Positions 24,124-36,131 of a stretch of DNA of 64,000 nt are shown here, piece after piece. A model generated the notes under the pieces. The model was not told where the DNA came from, searched no databases, and worked only from the letters and a program-made list of their open reading frames with translations. A program made the position numbers and the translations under genes. Origin of the DNA: Bactrocera neohumeralis (Eukaryota > Arthropoda > Insecta > Diptera > Tephritidae); contig NC_065922.1 in assembly GCF_024586455.1 (NCBI RefSeq), positions 36,142,089 to 36,206,088 of the forward strand. The letters run 5' to 3'. Every line of letters starts with the position of its first letter. The first letter of the stretch is position 1.

Positions 24124-25889
24124 TGCTAGGCCTTTGTTAGCATATGTGATAGAAGAAAGTGTTCAATAGACCATAGGTTGCAGTGCAAAATCTCAATTAT
24201 TTTCGATTTATCTATCTATCTAATATCCTAAGAATAAACTCGCTCAACTTTCTTTTCTCTCAGTCTATAAAAAGGGCACAAAATGGCATTTGGTACATAT
24301 TACTTTCAGTCTAATGCTGGAGTAGTCTGCATTGGGACTTTTTATATATGAATGCATACAGAAAAGTATATTTTGCATATTCTATGACATTCATTGTATT
24401 TATTTATGAAAGAATACATTGCTAGGAATCTTTTATAATTCATATATGAACATAAATACATATACATATGTATGTATACAGAATATTGTCAAGCATTGCA
24501 ATGCGATCATGGGCATTAGCTGATTAATGCAATAATATATGTATACAAAGAAATAATTGCAAAAAAACATGTAAGAGAGTGACTTTGTAATTAATCATGA
24601 GCGCCAGAAATAAGAAAAAATATATGTATGTATATTTTAAAAATAATAATTCGCAAAAAACAATGCAATTTGCTGGCCGACTGACTGCCGATGGACGCAC
24701 GGTTGGCGAGGTGGAACCGCATTTTCGATAACAAATAGCAAATAGCTTTGGAACTGAGGCGTGAAAGGCAACCGCAGCCTCGACAACAACAAAAACAGTA
24801 ATGGAAATAGCATCAGCGCTGATTACAGTTGGCTCTGTAGCGTTTGATGGACACATAACCGCATTACCGTTAACGGGTGGTTCACTGAAACCCATCGGTG
24901 ACTGTATACATATTTATGGTCCGATTGGTTGTTGATTGTGCAATTTGTGGTGCGATTCTTTCGTGTTGTCATTTGCGAATTCCTTCACTTGACTAATCTC
25001 GCATGCGCAACTAAATTCTGCCATGTGAATTTGTGGTGGATTTTGCAACAACTATTTTTTTTTAACTTCACATTTTCAGATTTTTTTGCATTTTATTTTT
25101 TATAAATTCTTACAACGACTGTGAGGCATACTAAATTATTGCACACGCTTCAAATATTTTGTTTTTGTTTTCATTTTCAATATTATTGCTTTTGATTTTT
25201 ATGACTGCAAATTTATTTGCTTTTTCACAAAAGCAACACATATGAAAGGAAAACCGAATAAAAAACACATAAAACGATCTCTGTCGATCAATCAGTTCTG
25301 GCATTGTTGGAAGTGTGTCAGACATGCTTCGCGTCAGTTCCTCAGTTCGCAAAGGGTGAGCTGTTCCGTTCGCAGTCGCGTCAGCCGTTCGCGCTCGCTC
25401 CGAGTACTGTTTTCGTTGGCTGCGGGTGGCTGTGCGTGCCAATTAAACCAATTGAATGTGCGTATAACGTGCGGAAATGTTGACCTATTGAGCATGGGAA
25501 TTAAGAAAATTATGAGATCTCGAGTCAAAAATAAAATAAAATAGAAGAATGCTGAGCTGGTTGTGCTAAAAAGATTATAGATCGAATAGAAAACACAAAA
25601 ATCATGATAATTATCTATTCAATCTTTGTTGGTGCGTGTGGGCTAGTCCCCAAATTAGGACATTTTATTTAAGGTTGATCTGATTTAAAAAAAAAAAAAA
25701 AACTAAATACTTTTTGCTTCTTAAATTATAGTTGTTCCAAAAGTACCGCTATAAATGTGCGCTTGGTTCTAGTCCCTAGTCAAGTTATCAGTACAATGAG
25801 AACGAATCGATTTCATGCTTCATGGGATTCGTTGGAGCTTGTCTACTATTACTTCTGTCGCAATATTTCTTTGGTACAAGGTGAACCGC
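24124..25889. other. non-coding stretch including a GC-rich patch
   Basis: No exon recognised. Positions 25310-25480 are GC-rich with several TCAGTT motifs (25336, 25344) that match the insect initiator, and CG-rich phrases such as CGTTCGCGCTCGCTCC. This could be a promoter or 5' untranslated exon, but no start codon with a convincing frame follows on either strand. Confidence 0.3.
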
Positions 25890-26160
25890 AGGAGGTCCAT
25901 TGAGCACTTCGCCCTTTTTAGGTCTTACCCTAATTGTAGGGATCCTAACTGGATATTATATTATTGGTCTTAACACGGTAAGGTTGAGAATATTTCCGGA
26001 TGACAATTGTAACAGCTGTTTGGATGAAGGCGAAGTTGAAGCAGCTCACTTTGGAGCTCACAATTTAGAATATCCCACTCTGTGGGAAGTAATGGAAATA
26101 AAAACCTAAGCAGATTTGAATTGGACTCCAGGCGTTTTGTAGGCTTACAAGATCTCATGA
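25890..26160 (+). pseudogene. non-LTR retrotransposon, C-terminal remnant
   Basis: The frame at 25900-26109 reads STSPFLGLTLIVGILTGYYI, then a knuckle-like segment CNSCLDEGEVEAAHF. This resembles the LLTGHC-x-CxxC-EEETxxHxLC end of jockey/I-superfamily ORF2 proteins. The last cysteines are lost. Only this tail is present. Confidence 0.5.
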
Positions 26161-26389
26161 AAGGAGTTTTATGTTCGGGCTTTACAAATGACTATACATA
26201 TTAAACCATATTCTCATTTTGAGGATCAAGATCTAACCTTTGATACAATTATTTATGAAGACTTCTATACAATTTTTCTGGAATAATGTTTTTGAGAAAT
26301 ACCTAAATATTGGAGATCTCTCCAAAATATTTCGATAAGTTGTGAATTATAAAGAGCGAACAAGTTCTTACTCCTAACATTATTATTAA

Positions 26390-26575
26390 ACATCAGGAGG
26401 ATGAAGAGGAATACCCCCACTCTGTTAAAAAGACCAGGTGGAGAAGGACCTGGCTACACTTGGAATCTCTAATTAGCGCCAAACAACGAAAAGAAAGAAC
26501 GACTAACGCGCTGTTGAAAACTCGGCTATAACCGCGTAAGCTTTGTATGTCGCTAAAGAAGAAGAAGGAAACGCA
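26390..26575 (+). pseudogene. RTE-like LINE, 3' terminal fragment
   Basis: Matches 59640-59826. Phrases are GTGGAGAAGGACCTGGCTAC, TTGGAATCTCTAATTAGCGC, then ACTCGGCTATAACCGCGTAA and AAAGAAGAAGAAGG. It encodes the last ORF2 residues (WNL then LAPNNEKKERL) with frame damage, followed by the short 3' tail typical of this family. Confidence 0.75.
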
Positions 26576-26589
26576 TGAAACCCTATAAT

Positions 26590-26690
26590 CTATATACAAA
26601 ACTTGATCAGCGTGACGAGCTGAGTAGGTTTAGCCACGTTTTTTAGGCTATAAGAAATGCACCTGTGAAGGGTATAATGGGTTAAAATTT
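26590..26690 (+). repeat. repeat A, internally deleted copy
   Basis: CTTGATCAGCGTGACGAGCT, then AGGTTTAGCCACG, is joined directly to ATGCACCTGTGAAGGGTATA. The middle 450 bp of repeat A are gone. Confidence 0.7.
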
Positions 26691-27849
26691 TTAATTTTTT
26701 ATTAAATAGGAAAAGCAGGCTATCCAAGTTCTAGCGCGGGTTTCTCTTAAAAGAACTTGAATCAGTGTTAATTATACTAAAGCCATTAAACTGCTTTTAG
26801 CAACAAGTCTCGAATTAAGATCTGTGCCAGTGATTTAAAATTATTACACCAGTTATTTCTAACTGTTTCCATTTCAAATATAACTGAAAAGCAACAACTA
26901 ATTAACAGAGACATTTATGTCTCATAAAAGTGAATATGTATGACATCACAAACGGTCGGTATTTTGACTTTATGACTTCATATTTGTCTCACTGTTGTTT
27001 TTAATAATTTATGTGTTATTGTTGTCTTTGCTCTTTTTGTATAAGCGCTCATTGTCATTTGTCTTTAATTACTTTTTGCTAAAATTTTGCACTTTCCTTT
27101 ATTCGCTTAATTTCTACAAAGGAAAATACGAATAGCACGCTCATATATACATACATATATACAAATATTTATGTATGTATAAGTACATAATGTATGCATA
27201 GGAACATTCTTCATCTTTTTGTTTAATTTCATCACGCTCATTGGTGTGAATCATTTTAATTTTTTGCCAGATGATTGTTGGGACTTTCAATTGAAATATT
27301 TTTCTTAATATTTATGATACTCTTAATCATTGAGCTATTTAAAAAATTCAATAGTAATTGAAAGTAGATTTTATTGGATTCTTACGCTCTGGTAACATGT
27401 TGATTCTTATAAAGATTTAAAGATATTTTAGGAAAGCAAGTCACCAACATATGAGGAGACGGTGTGAAAACGGCTAGTAGCCACGCCCGCTTCCCATCTA
27501 AAAGCATTGCTTAAAATTTTTAAAATTCTAAGAATTCTTTGAACAGTGATGACCGAACCATAAAGTTTATTTGATTTTAAATAATTAAATGTTTAATTTT
27601 TCATACCAACCAATTTAAAAATTGGGCTCAGATCGCCCACTTTTTGAACAAATTCAAAATTACATACTTCAGAATGATTCACAATCAATTCGAGAGTTAG
27701 CAGTCACTACTTAAGTACTAGAAAAATATGAAAAGAGAGAACTTGTGATCAAAATCACAGCTAATTTTTATAGAACGCGATTTTGAATAATACTGACCTT
27801 TTATGACAAGTAAGAGCGCTTATCTATAAATTACCGAAACCCTAATCTT
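26691..27849. other. non-coding stretch
   Basis: No gene or clear repeat apart from ATACATATATAC microsatellites near 27145. Confidence 0.4.
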
Positions 27850-27854
27850 TTCCA

Positions 27855-28086
27855 GACCCCAAGTAATATGAGACCATCTTTTTTTAAGTAGCTTTTTGAG
27901 CAGTTTTAATGAAATTAGTTCAGATATTCTATCAGATCCCACGTACATATATACATATTATAATTGTTTCCGACCCCACGTAATATGAGATCATCTTTTT
28001 TAAGTAGCTTTTGAGCAGTTTTAAAGAAATTATTTCAGATATTCCATCAGATCCCACATACATATATACATATTATAATTGTTTCC
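27855..28086 (+). repeat. two-copy tandem duplication, 117 bp unit
   Basis: GACCCCAAGTAATATGAGAC (27855) recurs as GACCCCACGTAATATGAGAT (27972). Both copies end in ATATTATAATTGTTTCC. They differ at roughly ten positions, so the duplication is local and moderately old. Confidence 0.9.
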
Positions 28087-28234
28087 GTCCTTCATGTGAC
28101 AGTTTAAGGGTGTCGTCTAACTTCATACACGAACTACACCTTCAATTTTTGAGATATTGATCTAACATTTTATACTTTTTCTTTTCTGTCCAAGAAGGTG
28201 CTTATATTTCGTAATCGAACCGCACTACTATAGC

Positions 28235-28430
28235 TACCCTACAAACTGAAAGATCGGAATCAAATGCTTGTATGAAAAACTTTGTCATTTGACGAAATAT
28301 CTTCACCAAATTTGCATGGGTTATTATCCAAGGTAACGGTACAATCTCTGAAGAAATTTTTCACATCGAGTCCCCTTAGCATATACATATGTAGCTGCCA
28401 TATAGACTGACAATTCAGTTCTTGTAAGGA
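28235..28430 (+). repeat. repeat A fragment
   Basis: Contains CAAACTGAAAGATCGGAATC, TTGACGAAATATCTTCACCA and AGCTGCCATATAGACTGA, as in repeat A. Confidence 0.7.
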
Positions 28431-30232
28431 ATATTTTGTATTTGAGAAGGTTATTATAGTTTCTTAGCGAGATTTCGAATATATTTCATTGCTGTCAGAA
28501 TCGTGTCAAAACTTAAAAAGCACTAGTTTTAGTAAAATGCATTTAAAGCTGACTTATCGACGTGAATCGAGTGCAGAGCCGGGTTTATGGCTCAATATCT
28601 CGTAAATCAACATACTTTCGATCAAATCCTTTACAAGGCATGTTTTTAGGTACATATGTATATACAGTATTACAAGGATAAATATGGTTTTTTAAATCGC
28701 AAAAGTGGGCACCCCCTTAAAGAAATTAAGTGATCAAACTTTCCTAAGCATAAATTTGGTCAAAAAGGATGAAAACGGTCAAAGCTTTCTTAGGAAAACT
28801 ATAGCTTTGAAAATATCATACATCATTATCGCTTGACTACAAATGAAATCGTTCCCAATTAGTTGAACTCTACTGTAGGTATTAATAAAAGGTTTAAACC
28901 GCAAGCTTTACTAAGCTAACTAACACTCTTATTTTATTGATATAATTTTACATTAATTACCATAATAAAATAATTCACCCGAGATCACTTTTCTATATTT
29001 AAAAGCTGTCGAACGCGTCAGCGCAGAGGATTAATAGTCTATAATGCCAAAGGCAAATAGATTTTTCATTACTTCACCTCACTCAAATAGAATAAAAACT
29101 GGTTTGGTATATATTATAAGTAAGTATACATTAATTCGTGGTAATGGTAGATAAAAATAAAAGGAAATCACAAATCACACGAAAAAAAAAACAAAATATT
29201 TAAATATGTAGGAAATTTGAGTGTGTGTTCACTTGTCGCGATTATTGTGTCATATTTTCGTTGTCGTTTTGCCGGCTTTTCGACTTTTTTCGCTGGCTTT
29301 CAATTTCACGCACCAATTTTCGTGTGTTGTCGTTTTTTCGTGCGCGTAATTTATACCATACACCACAACGAACAACAACAACACAAAGCTAAAGTATTTC
29401 AAAAACAAAAACAAAACAAATTATAATATTTGTATATTTGCATTAAGTTGTGGCCACAACAAAAACAAAAAGAGCAGGCGCTCGCTACACTAAACTTGTT
29501 TTGGCGTTAATGACAGACAAAAACGATGACAACAGGCGGTGGGAGCTGATGGTGGCAACGTAATTCAATGACATCATACACACCGTCGCCGCTTCATAAG
29601 CGCATTTCGATGTATATAGCATATAACACATATACATATACATATGTATATAATGAGGTATGTATATAAAAACAATGAATATTTACAAACTCCACCGCCC
29701 CATTTTTGTTTTTGTTTTTATTTTTCGCTTTTGCTGTTTTCTCTCAGTTTTCGTTGGTTATAATTTTGTGTTGGCGTTTTTGGTTAGCAACCAGATGGGG
29801 TTACTGGAACTGGTTCTAGCGGTGCTCCAACAAATTATGAGCGCTATAATTTTCGGTTATGAATTTTCTAGCGGAATATGGTGTCGAGTGCTGCTGGATT
29901 TGAAAATTTTTATTGCGTAGTGTTTCTTACAACGCCCACTTCATATGTATATATATTCAGTTCTGCTAAAATTTCAATAACCCACAAAGTGAATATTAAG
30001 AAATGAGCTTTATTATTTATTCAGTTAGGGAAAAAAGAATCTTAAACAAGATTTTCGGAACGTTCGGGAAATACAACTTTTCAGATCTTTCCTTGACATA
30101 ATTTGGAATCGGCAGCAAATCTGAGAGTTCTTTTTTATTTTCAGTGTTCTTCATTAAGGGGTTACATCTCCTAATGAATTTCATACCTATCATATTATGC
30201 ATATATGTACATACATAGGTATGTATTGATTT
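28431..30232. other. non-coding stretch
   Basis: No gene recognised. Around 28600-28730 the phrases AATATCTCGTAAATCAAC and GCACCCCCTTAAAG hint at an old MITE end. Positions 29210-29930 are T-rich pyrimidine/purine simple sequence on the plus strand with long but unsupported open frames. Confidence 0.35.
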
Positions 30233-30564
30233 TGTAGAGGATGGAGTCATGTATAGCAGTTCACGCAAGTGAGGAAAGTTCTCTGAGCGCCATTCACTTG
30301 GGAGTGGCCAGTAACGATTTTTTCACATATGACTCACACATCTCACGACTTCCGGTGTTAGACCAAGTATCCTCTGGGTAGCCAAAAAACATCCGTTTGA
30401 AGGCGAGCTAAAGTGAGAAGGCGAAGCATTCCTCTCCAGGGTTGTGCGCTGGGTTTAGGACCCGCCTGGTAAAAATACACTTCCAATGAGAAGTAGAAAA
30501 CAGTCTCGGATGAGAGACCTTTTTCGGCTATAACTACGTAAGCGCTGTCTAAAGCCAATAAAAA
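30233..30564 (+). mobile_element. RTE-like LINE deletion derivative (leader joined to 3' tail)
   Basis: The first 270 bp match 55912-56150: GTTCACGCAAGTGAGGAAAG, TTCACTTGGGAGTGGCCAG, ATCCTCTGGGTAGCC, GGCGAGCTAAAGTGAGAAGG, GCGCTGGGTTTAGGACCCGC. Right after GATGAGAGACC it changes to TTTTTCGGCTATAACTACGT and AGCCAATAAAAAAG, which is the element's 3' tail. All of the ORF2 region is absent. Loss of the whole coding body while both ends remain makes this a potential SINE-like non-autonomous form, though it may simply be one deletion. Confidence 0.75.
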
Positions 30565-30572
30565 AGATGTAC

Positions 30573-30957
30573 GATTTGAGAAAACTACATATCTGAAATT
30601 TTAAGTTAATCCGAGAAATAGTTTTTGAGATTTGAGCGAATTTGGAAGATATTTTTCCCTAAATGCTGTTTTCAGAGTTGATGAGGAAAAAATCTCTGTG
30701 AAACGGCTTGATAGTTTCACACAATCTTCTTAAATATATTTTACTGATTATAGTCATAGGAATATACATATTTGATGAAACATTCCATTTATTTAGTCAC
30801 TCTGATGTGTAAATTTTTGCACAAAAAACGAAATTTTTGGGATAAACAAAAATTTTACTGGTCCTTCGATCATTAGCGGTATTTGTAAAGCGCCTACCAA
30901 TAAGGATGATATTTGTTTAGGGATTTATGTAAAATTTTGTCAGTGTGTTCAGTACGG
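30573..30957. repeat. MITE-like sequence and left half of repeat B
   Basis: The phrase TTAATCCGAGAAATAGTTTT at 30605 is akin to 41838. Repeat B begins at 30793 (TTTAGTCACTCTGATGTGTA) and is interrupted around 30890 by the Tc3-like remnant, resuming near 31320. Confidence 0.55.
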
Positions 30958-30974
30958 TTTGTCATTTCATCATC

Positions 30975-31170
30975 TCACGTTTTACTTTGGTACAACGCTT
31001 GGAAATTGTCCAAGATTATTACGCAAATTCACGTTCTCGAAATAAATCTTCTCAGATGAGGCGGATTTCAGGCTTAACGGCTTCGTAAACAAACAAAATT
31101 GTCGCCATTTGGTTGAGCCAAATCCTCGTGTGCTTCAGGAAACGTAATTACATTCCATAAAATTGTCCGT
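30975..31170 (+). pseudogene. Tc3-like transposase, internally deleted
   Basis: A frame beginning RFTLVQRLEIVQDYYANS (N-terminal recognition region) is followed, after a frame slip, by IFSDEADFRLNGFVNKQNCR at about 31046-31105. The latter carries the first catalytic aspartate motif SDEAxF and the NGxVNKQNCR segment typical of one Tc1/mariner-superfamily group. In complete relatives these parts are separated by over 100 residues. A stop follows (QET then TAA). The same family is present at 45.3 kb. Confidence 0.75.
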
Positions 31171-31309
31171 TTAACATTTACGTCTAAATATGAACATCGC
31201 ATAATTAATTTCGAGAAATTGCCCAGTTAAATGGCCGCCAAGCTTATGCAATTTAAATCAAACTCGAGAAGCTCTACCAAATTTGAGTTGCTTTTAACCT
31301 CCCGTCTTT

Positions 31310-31500
31310 CCTGTTGGTAGACCCTTTTATAATATATTTTCTTTTGGTTTTGAGATAACTCTAAAGAGAAAAATCTTGCTCAATGCCAGAGACACTTTTT
31401 CGGAGGGTCTTTTGAAGTTCGACTGCGGGATCAAAGGACATCAAAATTTTTCAAAATGAAGCGCCGATTGTTAAAGAAGATAAAATTCTCTATAATTATT
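31310..31500 (+). repeat. repeat B, right half
   Basis: GACCCTTTTATAATATATTTTCTTTTGG, here in parts, then GAGATAACTCTAAAG and TTTTCGGAGGGTC, matches 19260-19440. With 30793-30890 it shows repeat B split by the Tc3-like insertion. Confidence 0.65.
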
Positions 31501-31618
31501 GAATAAAATGTCTCTCAAAAGAAAAATTCACAAAATAATGATTTTCTTTCTGACTTAAAAGGGATACAACCGCTTAAGAATACTATATGTATAATAGCAA
31601 GTTGAAATCAAGATCAGT

Positions 31619-31692
31619 TCTTCTTCTTCTTAATTGGCGTAGACACCGCTTACGCGATTATAGCCGAGTTAACAACAGCGCGCCAGTCGTTT
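31619..31692 (-). mobile_element. RTE-like LINE 3' tail, reverse
   Basis: The reverse complement reads AACTCGGCTATAATCGCGTA, then GCGGTGTCTACGCCAATTAA and GAAGAAGAAG. This is the same tail as at 26530, 57091 and 59776. Confidence 0.8.
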
Positions 31693-32556
31693 CAGTTCAC
31701 CATGCCAAAATTCACCAACATTTGGTGGTTTATTTTTTTGTCCTATTCTACTTGTACAGTTTAGCTTTCAATAATATCTCAACTATTCTACTTTATTTTC
31801 CTAGGTATGATTAAAAAATGAACTGAATTTCAGTTGAACGAGAAATTCATCCTAAAAAAATGTAAAGAACTAAAAAATTTCGAAAAAGTAATTGGATAAC
31901 CTTTTGTTTGAATGAAAAACAACGAAATGTACATATATAAAAAATAAAAATGTGTCAATCTCCACTGAGACAACGTATTTGGAATGCATTTCCATTAGAG
32001 ACAGGTATGTGGCAGGTACATTTCGGCACAACGCTGCGGTTACACAAGTGCATGGGAAACAGAGAAGCTGTTGCAGCAGCCGAAAAAACAATTCTACTAA
32101 TGGGATTGGTCGGAAAAAAAGAGAACAAGAGAAAAAAAAGCATCTAAAACTAGTACCTAAGCGCTGGGAAATGCGAACGCAAAGCAACAAATTGCAATCA
32201 AATAACAGCAAAAGTTGGCAACCAAAAAATGGGAAACAAAAATGAAAAAATAGGAAAAACAGCTAAGCATTAAAAAAAAAGAAATAAAAGCCAGTTACTA
32301 GGGCAGTTTGAAAGACCAATACTGCCTACTGACTTTTGATGATAATAAGCAAAAGAGGACCTATTTTCGCCAAAATCCAAAATTTCCCTAATCCTTGCCA
32401 TAAAGTAGAGGAAAGATTTGAGTACTATAAAAATCTATATCTATATCTCTAAGAAATTTATTTGCCTGGGAAAGGCTCTCGACAACTTAATAATATAATA
32501 TTGTACGATGGACGTGATGAAATGCGTGGAAAGGCTTTGGATATAGGCGTTGTATT
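31693..32556. other. non-coding stretch
   Basis: Overlapping open frames on both strands at 31950-32245 have no recognisable domain and A-rich codon bias. I do not call a gene. Confidence 0.35.
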
Positions 32557-33808
32557 AGGTTGTCAAATATCTCCCTTCCGCCTTTTTGTCTTTTGAATTT
32601 CGCGGCTATGTATAGAGCGCTGCAGAGCTCGTATCTGGTAATACTATACATCTTTGAAAGGTCTTGACATAACCTACAAAACGACGCTATGCATGATTAA
32701 TTTGGATATTGAGTTCAACAGTTATAGACGTGTAAACATGGAGTTCACTAACGTCGAAATTCGCGCTATTTTAAAGTTTTCCTTCGTTATTTGCCTTTGC
32801 TAGAGAAACGTTCCGTGAGATTAATGGTGTTTTGGTGGATGCTACTCTATTACTTCGAACTGCGGAGGAATGGTTTCGACGACTCAGAGCGAGTGAAAAC
32901 GACACCATGGATAAGCCAGCCGGCGGAAGACCTGTGACGACGAATACCGATCAAATCATGGAAAACATCGAGTTAGACGTGACATCGCCCAGAAGATGGG
33001 AGTTAGTCACCAAACCATTTTAAACCATTTGCAGAAGACTGGACACACAAAAAAGCTTGATGTTTTGGTGCCGCATGATTTGACGCAAAAAAACCTTTTG
33101 GACCGAATCAACGCCTGCGATATGCTGCTGAAACGGAACGAACTCGACCCAATTTTGAAGCGGATGGTGACTGCCAACGAAAAATGGATCACATACGACA
33201 ATATCAAGCGAAAACGGTCGTGGTCGAAGCCCGGTGAATCCTTCCAAACAGTCGCCAAGCCGGGATTGACGGCCAGGAAGGTTTTGCTGTGTGTGTGTGT
33301 TTGGTGGGATTGAAAGGGAATCATCCACTATGACCTGCTCCCATATAGCCAGACGCTTAATTCTACCATCTACTGCGAACAACTGGACCGCTTGAAGCGT
33401 CCAGAATTGGCCAACAGGAAGGGTGTAGTGTTCTACCAGGACAACGCCAGACCACACACTTCGTTAAGGACTCGTCAGAAGCTACGGGAGCTCGGATGGG
33501 AGGTTTTATCGCATCCACCATATAGCCCGGACATAACGCCAAGTGATTACCACCTGTTCCTGTCCATGGCGAACGCCCTTTTTGGGGTAAAGTTGAACTC
33601 AAAACAGGCTTGTGAAAAGTGGCTGTCCGAGTTCTTCGCAAATAAGGAGGGGGTCTTCTACGTGGGGGAGTATGAAGTTGTCGTCTAGATGGAAACAGAT
33701 TATCAAACAAAACGGCGCATATTGGAACTAAATCCGTTCACTGTAACACTTTTTATAAAGCATTGAATAAAGAGCAAAAACGCGGAAGGAAGAGATATTT
33801 AACAACCT
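32557..33808 (+). mobile_element. mariner transposon, near full length
   Basis: Inverted termini: AGGTTGTCAAATATCTCCCT at 32557 and, in reverse complement, AGGTTGTTAAATATCTCTTC ending at 33808. The span of 1.25 kb is normal for mariner. An exact TA duplication is not visible at the right end (TCATA follows). It carries one transposase gene in the plus orientation with several lesions. Confidence 0.88.
32738..33750 (+). pseudogene. mariner transposase, inactivated
   Basis: The start codon at 32738 begins MEFTNVEIRAILKF. A stop and frame change follow within 70 bases. The second helix-turn-helix is read from 32832 (TAEEWFRRLRASENDTMDKP, AGGRPVTTNTDQIMENIE). The catalytic domain reads from 32996: the first DDD position is VTANEKW (near 33170-33190) where active relatives have Asp, so that residue is Asn. 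A GT-microsatellite gain and TGA at 33311 follow. The second Asp (YQDNARPHTS, near 33440) and third Asp (SPDITPSDYHLF, near 33530) remain. A short deletion precedes RPELANRKG, and the C-terminus is frameshifted near 33670. Confidence 0.88.
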
Positions 33809-35639
33809 CATAATTACACAGATCTTTTATATTGACACTTGTACCTAACCTATCTTGTAAGAACCTATCAAAAGCCCAATTACTTTAAATCAATTGCAAA
33901 TCTTCCAATTTTATGCTAAAGAAAAGTTATTTTATCGAAGAAAAAAGAAAATCCAGTCTAAAGCTCTGCTGGGGGACGAAAAAAGAAGGTCTTAGTTTTT
34001 GTCAATTCGTAAGAGGCTTCAAACTACCCTCGTAAGTGAAATGAAATAAAAAGGAATTATAAACAGCGCAATATGTAGAATGTGAAAAAGCAAATAACGG
34101 TGCGCAGACTCCCCAGTGCCGTGTAAGACTGTTGTTGTTATTGTTTTGTGGATGCTCCGTTCTAGGACGGATGCAGCTCTATCTGTGTTGCGAAAATTGC
34201 ACGCAGTCATGTTATTCGTAGTTGCTTACGATTTTGCACACCGTTGAGTCGGTGGTGCTCGTAGGCATGCCTTGACGACCCCCATGGCGTGGCAGGTGGG
34301 AAATGTTACAACTCCGCACGTACTCACATACAAATTAATGGAGGCACGTACATAAGTAGGTAAATATGTAATATATATGTACATATGTACATATTCACGA
34401 GTATGTGGCGAGGGCGATTGCAATCCTTTGAAAATCATGACTAAACACACACACACAGGCAAGCATTAAATTCTCGTTGTGTGCCTGAGGGCAGCCGGCA
34501 AAGGTGGTTGTGCTCGTAAAGTAGGATTTACTGTTTTCATGTTGAATTTTTATTTATTTATTTTTCACTTAATTTTTTGCATTCTTTCGCTGTATTCTGT
34601 GGCAGTTCGTTTACATTTACGCGAGAACGGATTTGAATGCGGCGCTTGCCGCAGTGGAGCAATAGCAACAAGAACAAAGTGCCGGCATGCCGGTATAGCT
34701 ACTCCTCAAATCGCTTGCATAACGCGGAGTGATTGTGAAAATTCACATTTCTGCAATTGTGGATTAAAACAGTTATGTTCGTATGTATTCATTTGGCGTG
34801 TTGGCAGGCACTCACTGAGAGGACCATTATAGGGGCACCTAGTTGCTTTTCATTGGCGGTAAATGAAAAGTTTTATGAAGTTTTCTGGATTAAAAGGTGA
34901 AGCGAAAGGTGATAATAACGTAAAATGTAGGTTTCATAAAAGTGTTTAGATGATTATAAAATTTAATTAAATATTTTAGGTTATGTGTATTTTATGAAAC
35001 TACATTTTATGATATAGAACAAAATTTTATGAGCCTCTAAAATCTTTTTATTTCGGCGAGTTATAACACTTGATATTTTTTTCGAGAATAAGTAGAGCCA
35101 CAGAAATACATTCAGTAAAAACGTTTCTTCGAATACGCTCAACACTGCAACAGTATGTTATGTCTTCAGCCTAAGGTTCCCAAAGTTAGTTGAACGTTCC
35201 TTGCCATATGTTCATAAATCGTTTGGTCTTCAATTTTGTTGGGTTCAAAACGAACTAACTGATACTTTTGATTAAAAGCCCTTCATATCTCAAATGCATT
35301 CAAAAGATTAACCTACCTAACGGAATGCATCCTGCAGTAATGAATCAGACAATCTTAAGATAAACTTCGCAAAGCTATACGATAATTCCATCTGATCAAA
35401 TTTGACCCGCACTGATCCAAATAAACTACACGCACAAACCGAATCGCTTTAGGAATTTTTTTTTTGGGATTTTTACATGAAAAAAAAAATTTACGACGAG
35501 AAATTTTGTGTGTTCAAATGGAATTAAGGCTACAGAATCATTGAATTTGTAAGAAATATGATTTGCGGTGCCTACTTTATAACGAACACAAATATTTGAG
35601 CGACGCAAAGCTGAAGATCAGTAAGTGATCGAAAACTTG
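33809..35639. other. non-coding stretch with a GC-richer patch
   Basis: No gene recognised. The patch 34100-34850 looks single copy, and its open frame 34479-34832 has no known motif. Microsatellites occur near 34370-34400. Confidence 0.35.
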
Positions 35640-36030
35640 TCTTATGCGAGTAGTCCATCCACCTCTGTTAATGTCAATAACATCGAAAAAGTTAAAAAAA
35701 ACTGTGTTTGAAAAAAGTCATATGACATCAGAGAGATATCAGAGGATCACAAAATCTCTTATGAATCGAATTAATACATTTTAGTTAATGTTTTGAATAT
35801 GAAACAAATCAAACCGAGAGTTGTATTAAATGATCTGAAAAAACGACATCTAGAAAAGTTCGCAAAATAGACGCTTGACAACTTAGCTGAGAATCCTACA
35901 ATCATCAAACCCATCATTACTGGTGACGAGGCGATGGTTTACGAGTATGACGTCCGACACCGTCCAACAATCTAGCGAATGAATCGAAACCAAAAAAAAA
36001 AATTAACTGAAGTCACTGAGGGCCATCCGA
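35640..36030 (+). pseudogene. mariner-like transposase fragment, strongly decayed
   Basis: Piecewise frames read RPSTSVNVNNIEKVKKTVFE (start of the second helix-turn-helix region) and, near 35905, IKPIITGDEAMVYEYDV, matching the first catalytic motif TGDETWVYxYDxE of a mariner group. Several stops and frame shifts intervene. No termini recognised. Confidence 0.7.
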
Positions 36031-36131
36031 GCCGAGGCTTATACATATATGGCGTATGGAAAATTGGATAAAACTTTTCTGTTTTTCTCAGTTCGGGTCA
36101 AATTTGATCAGATGGTAAACAAAACATTGAT

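Noticed and set aside
24524..24895. 123-codon minus-strand frame
   Set aside because: No domain, signal peptide or splice context. The latter half is simple AT-rich sequence.
28104..28729. Possible TTAA MITE between TTAAGGGTGTCGTC and GCACCCCCTTAA
   Set aside because: Terminal similarity is only a few bases, and a repeat A fragment lies inside; not convincing as one element.
31950..32245. Overlapping plus-strand frames of 65-97 codons
   Set aside because: A-rich codons without motif; the opposite strand is equally open.
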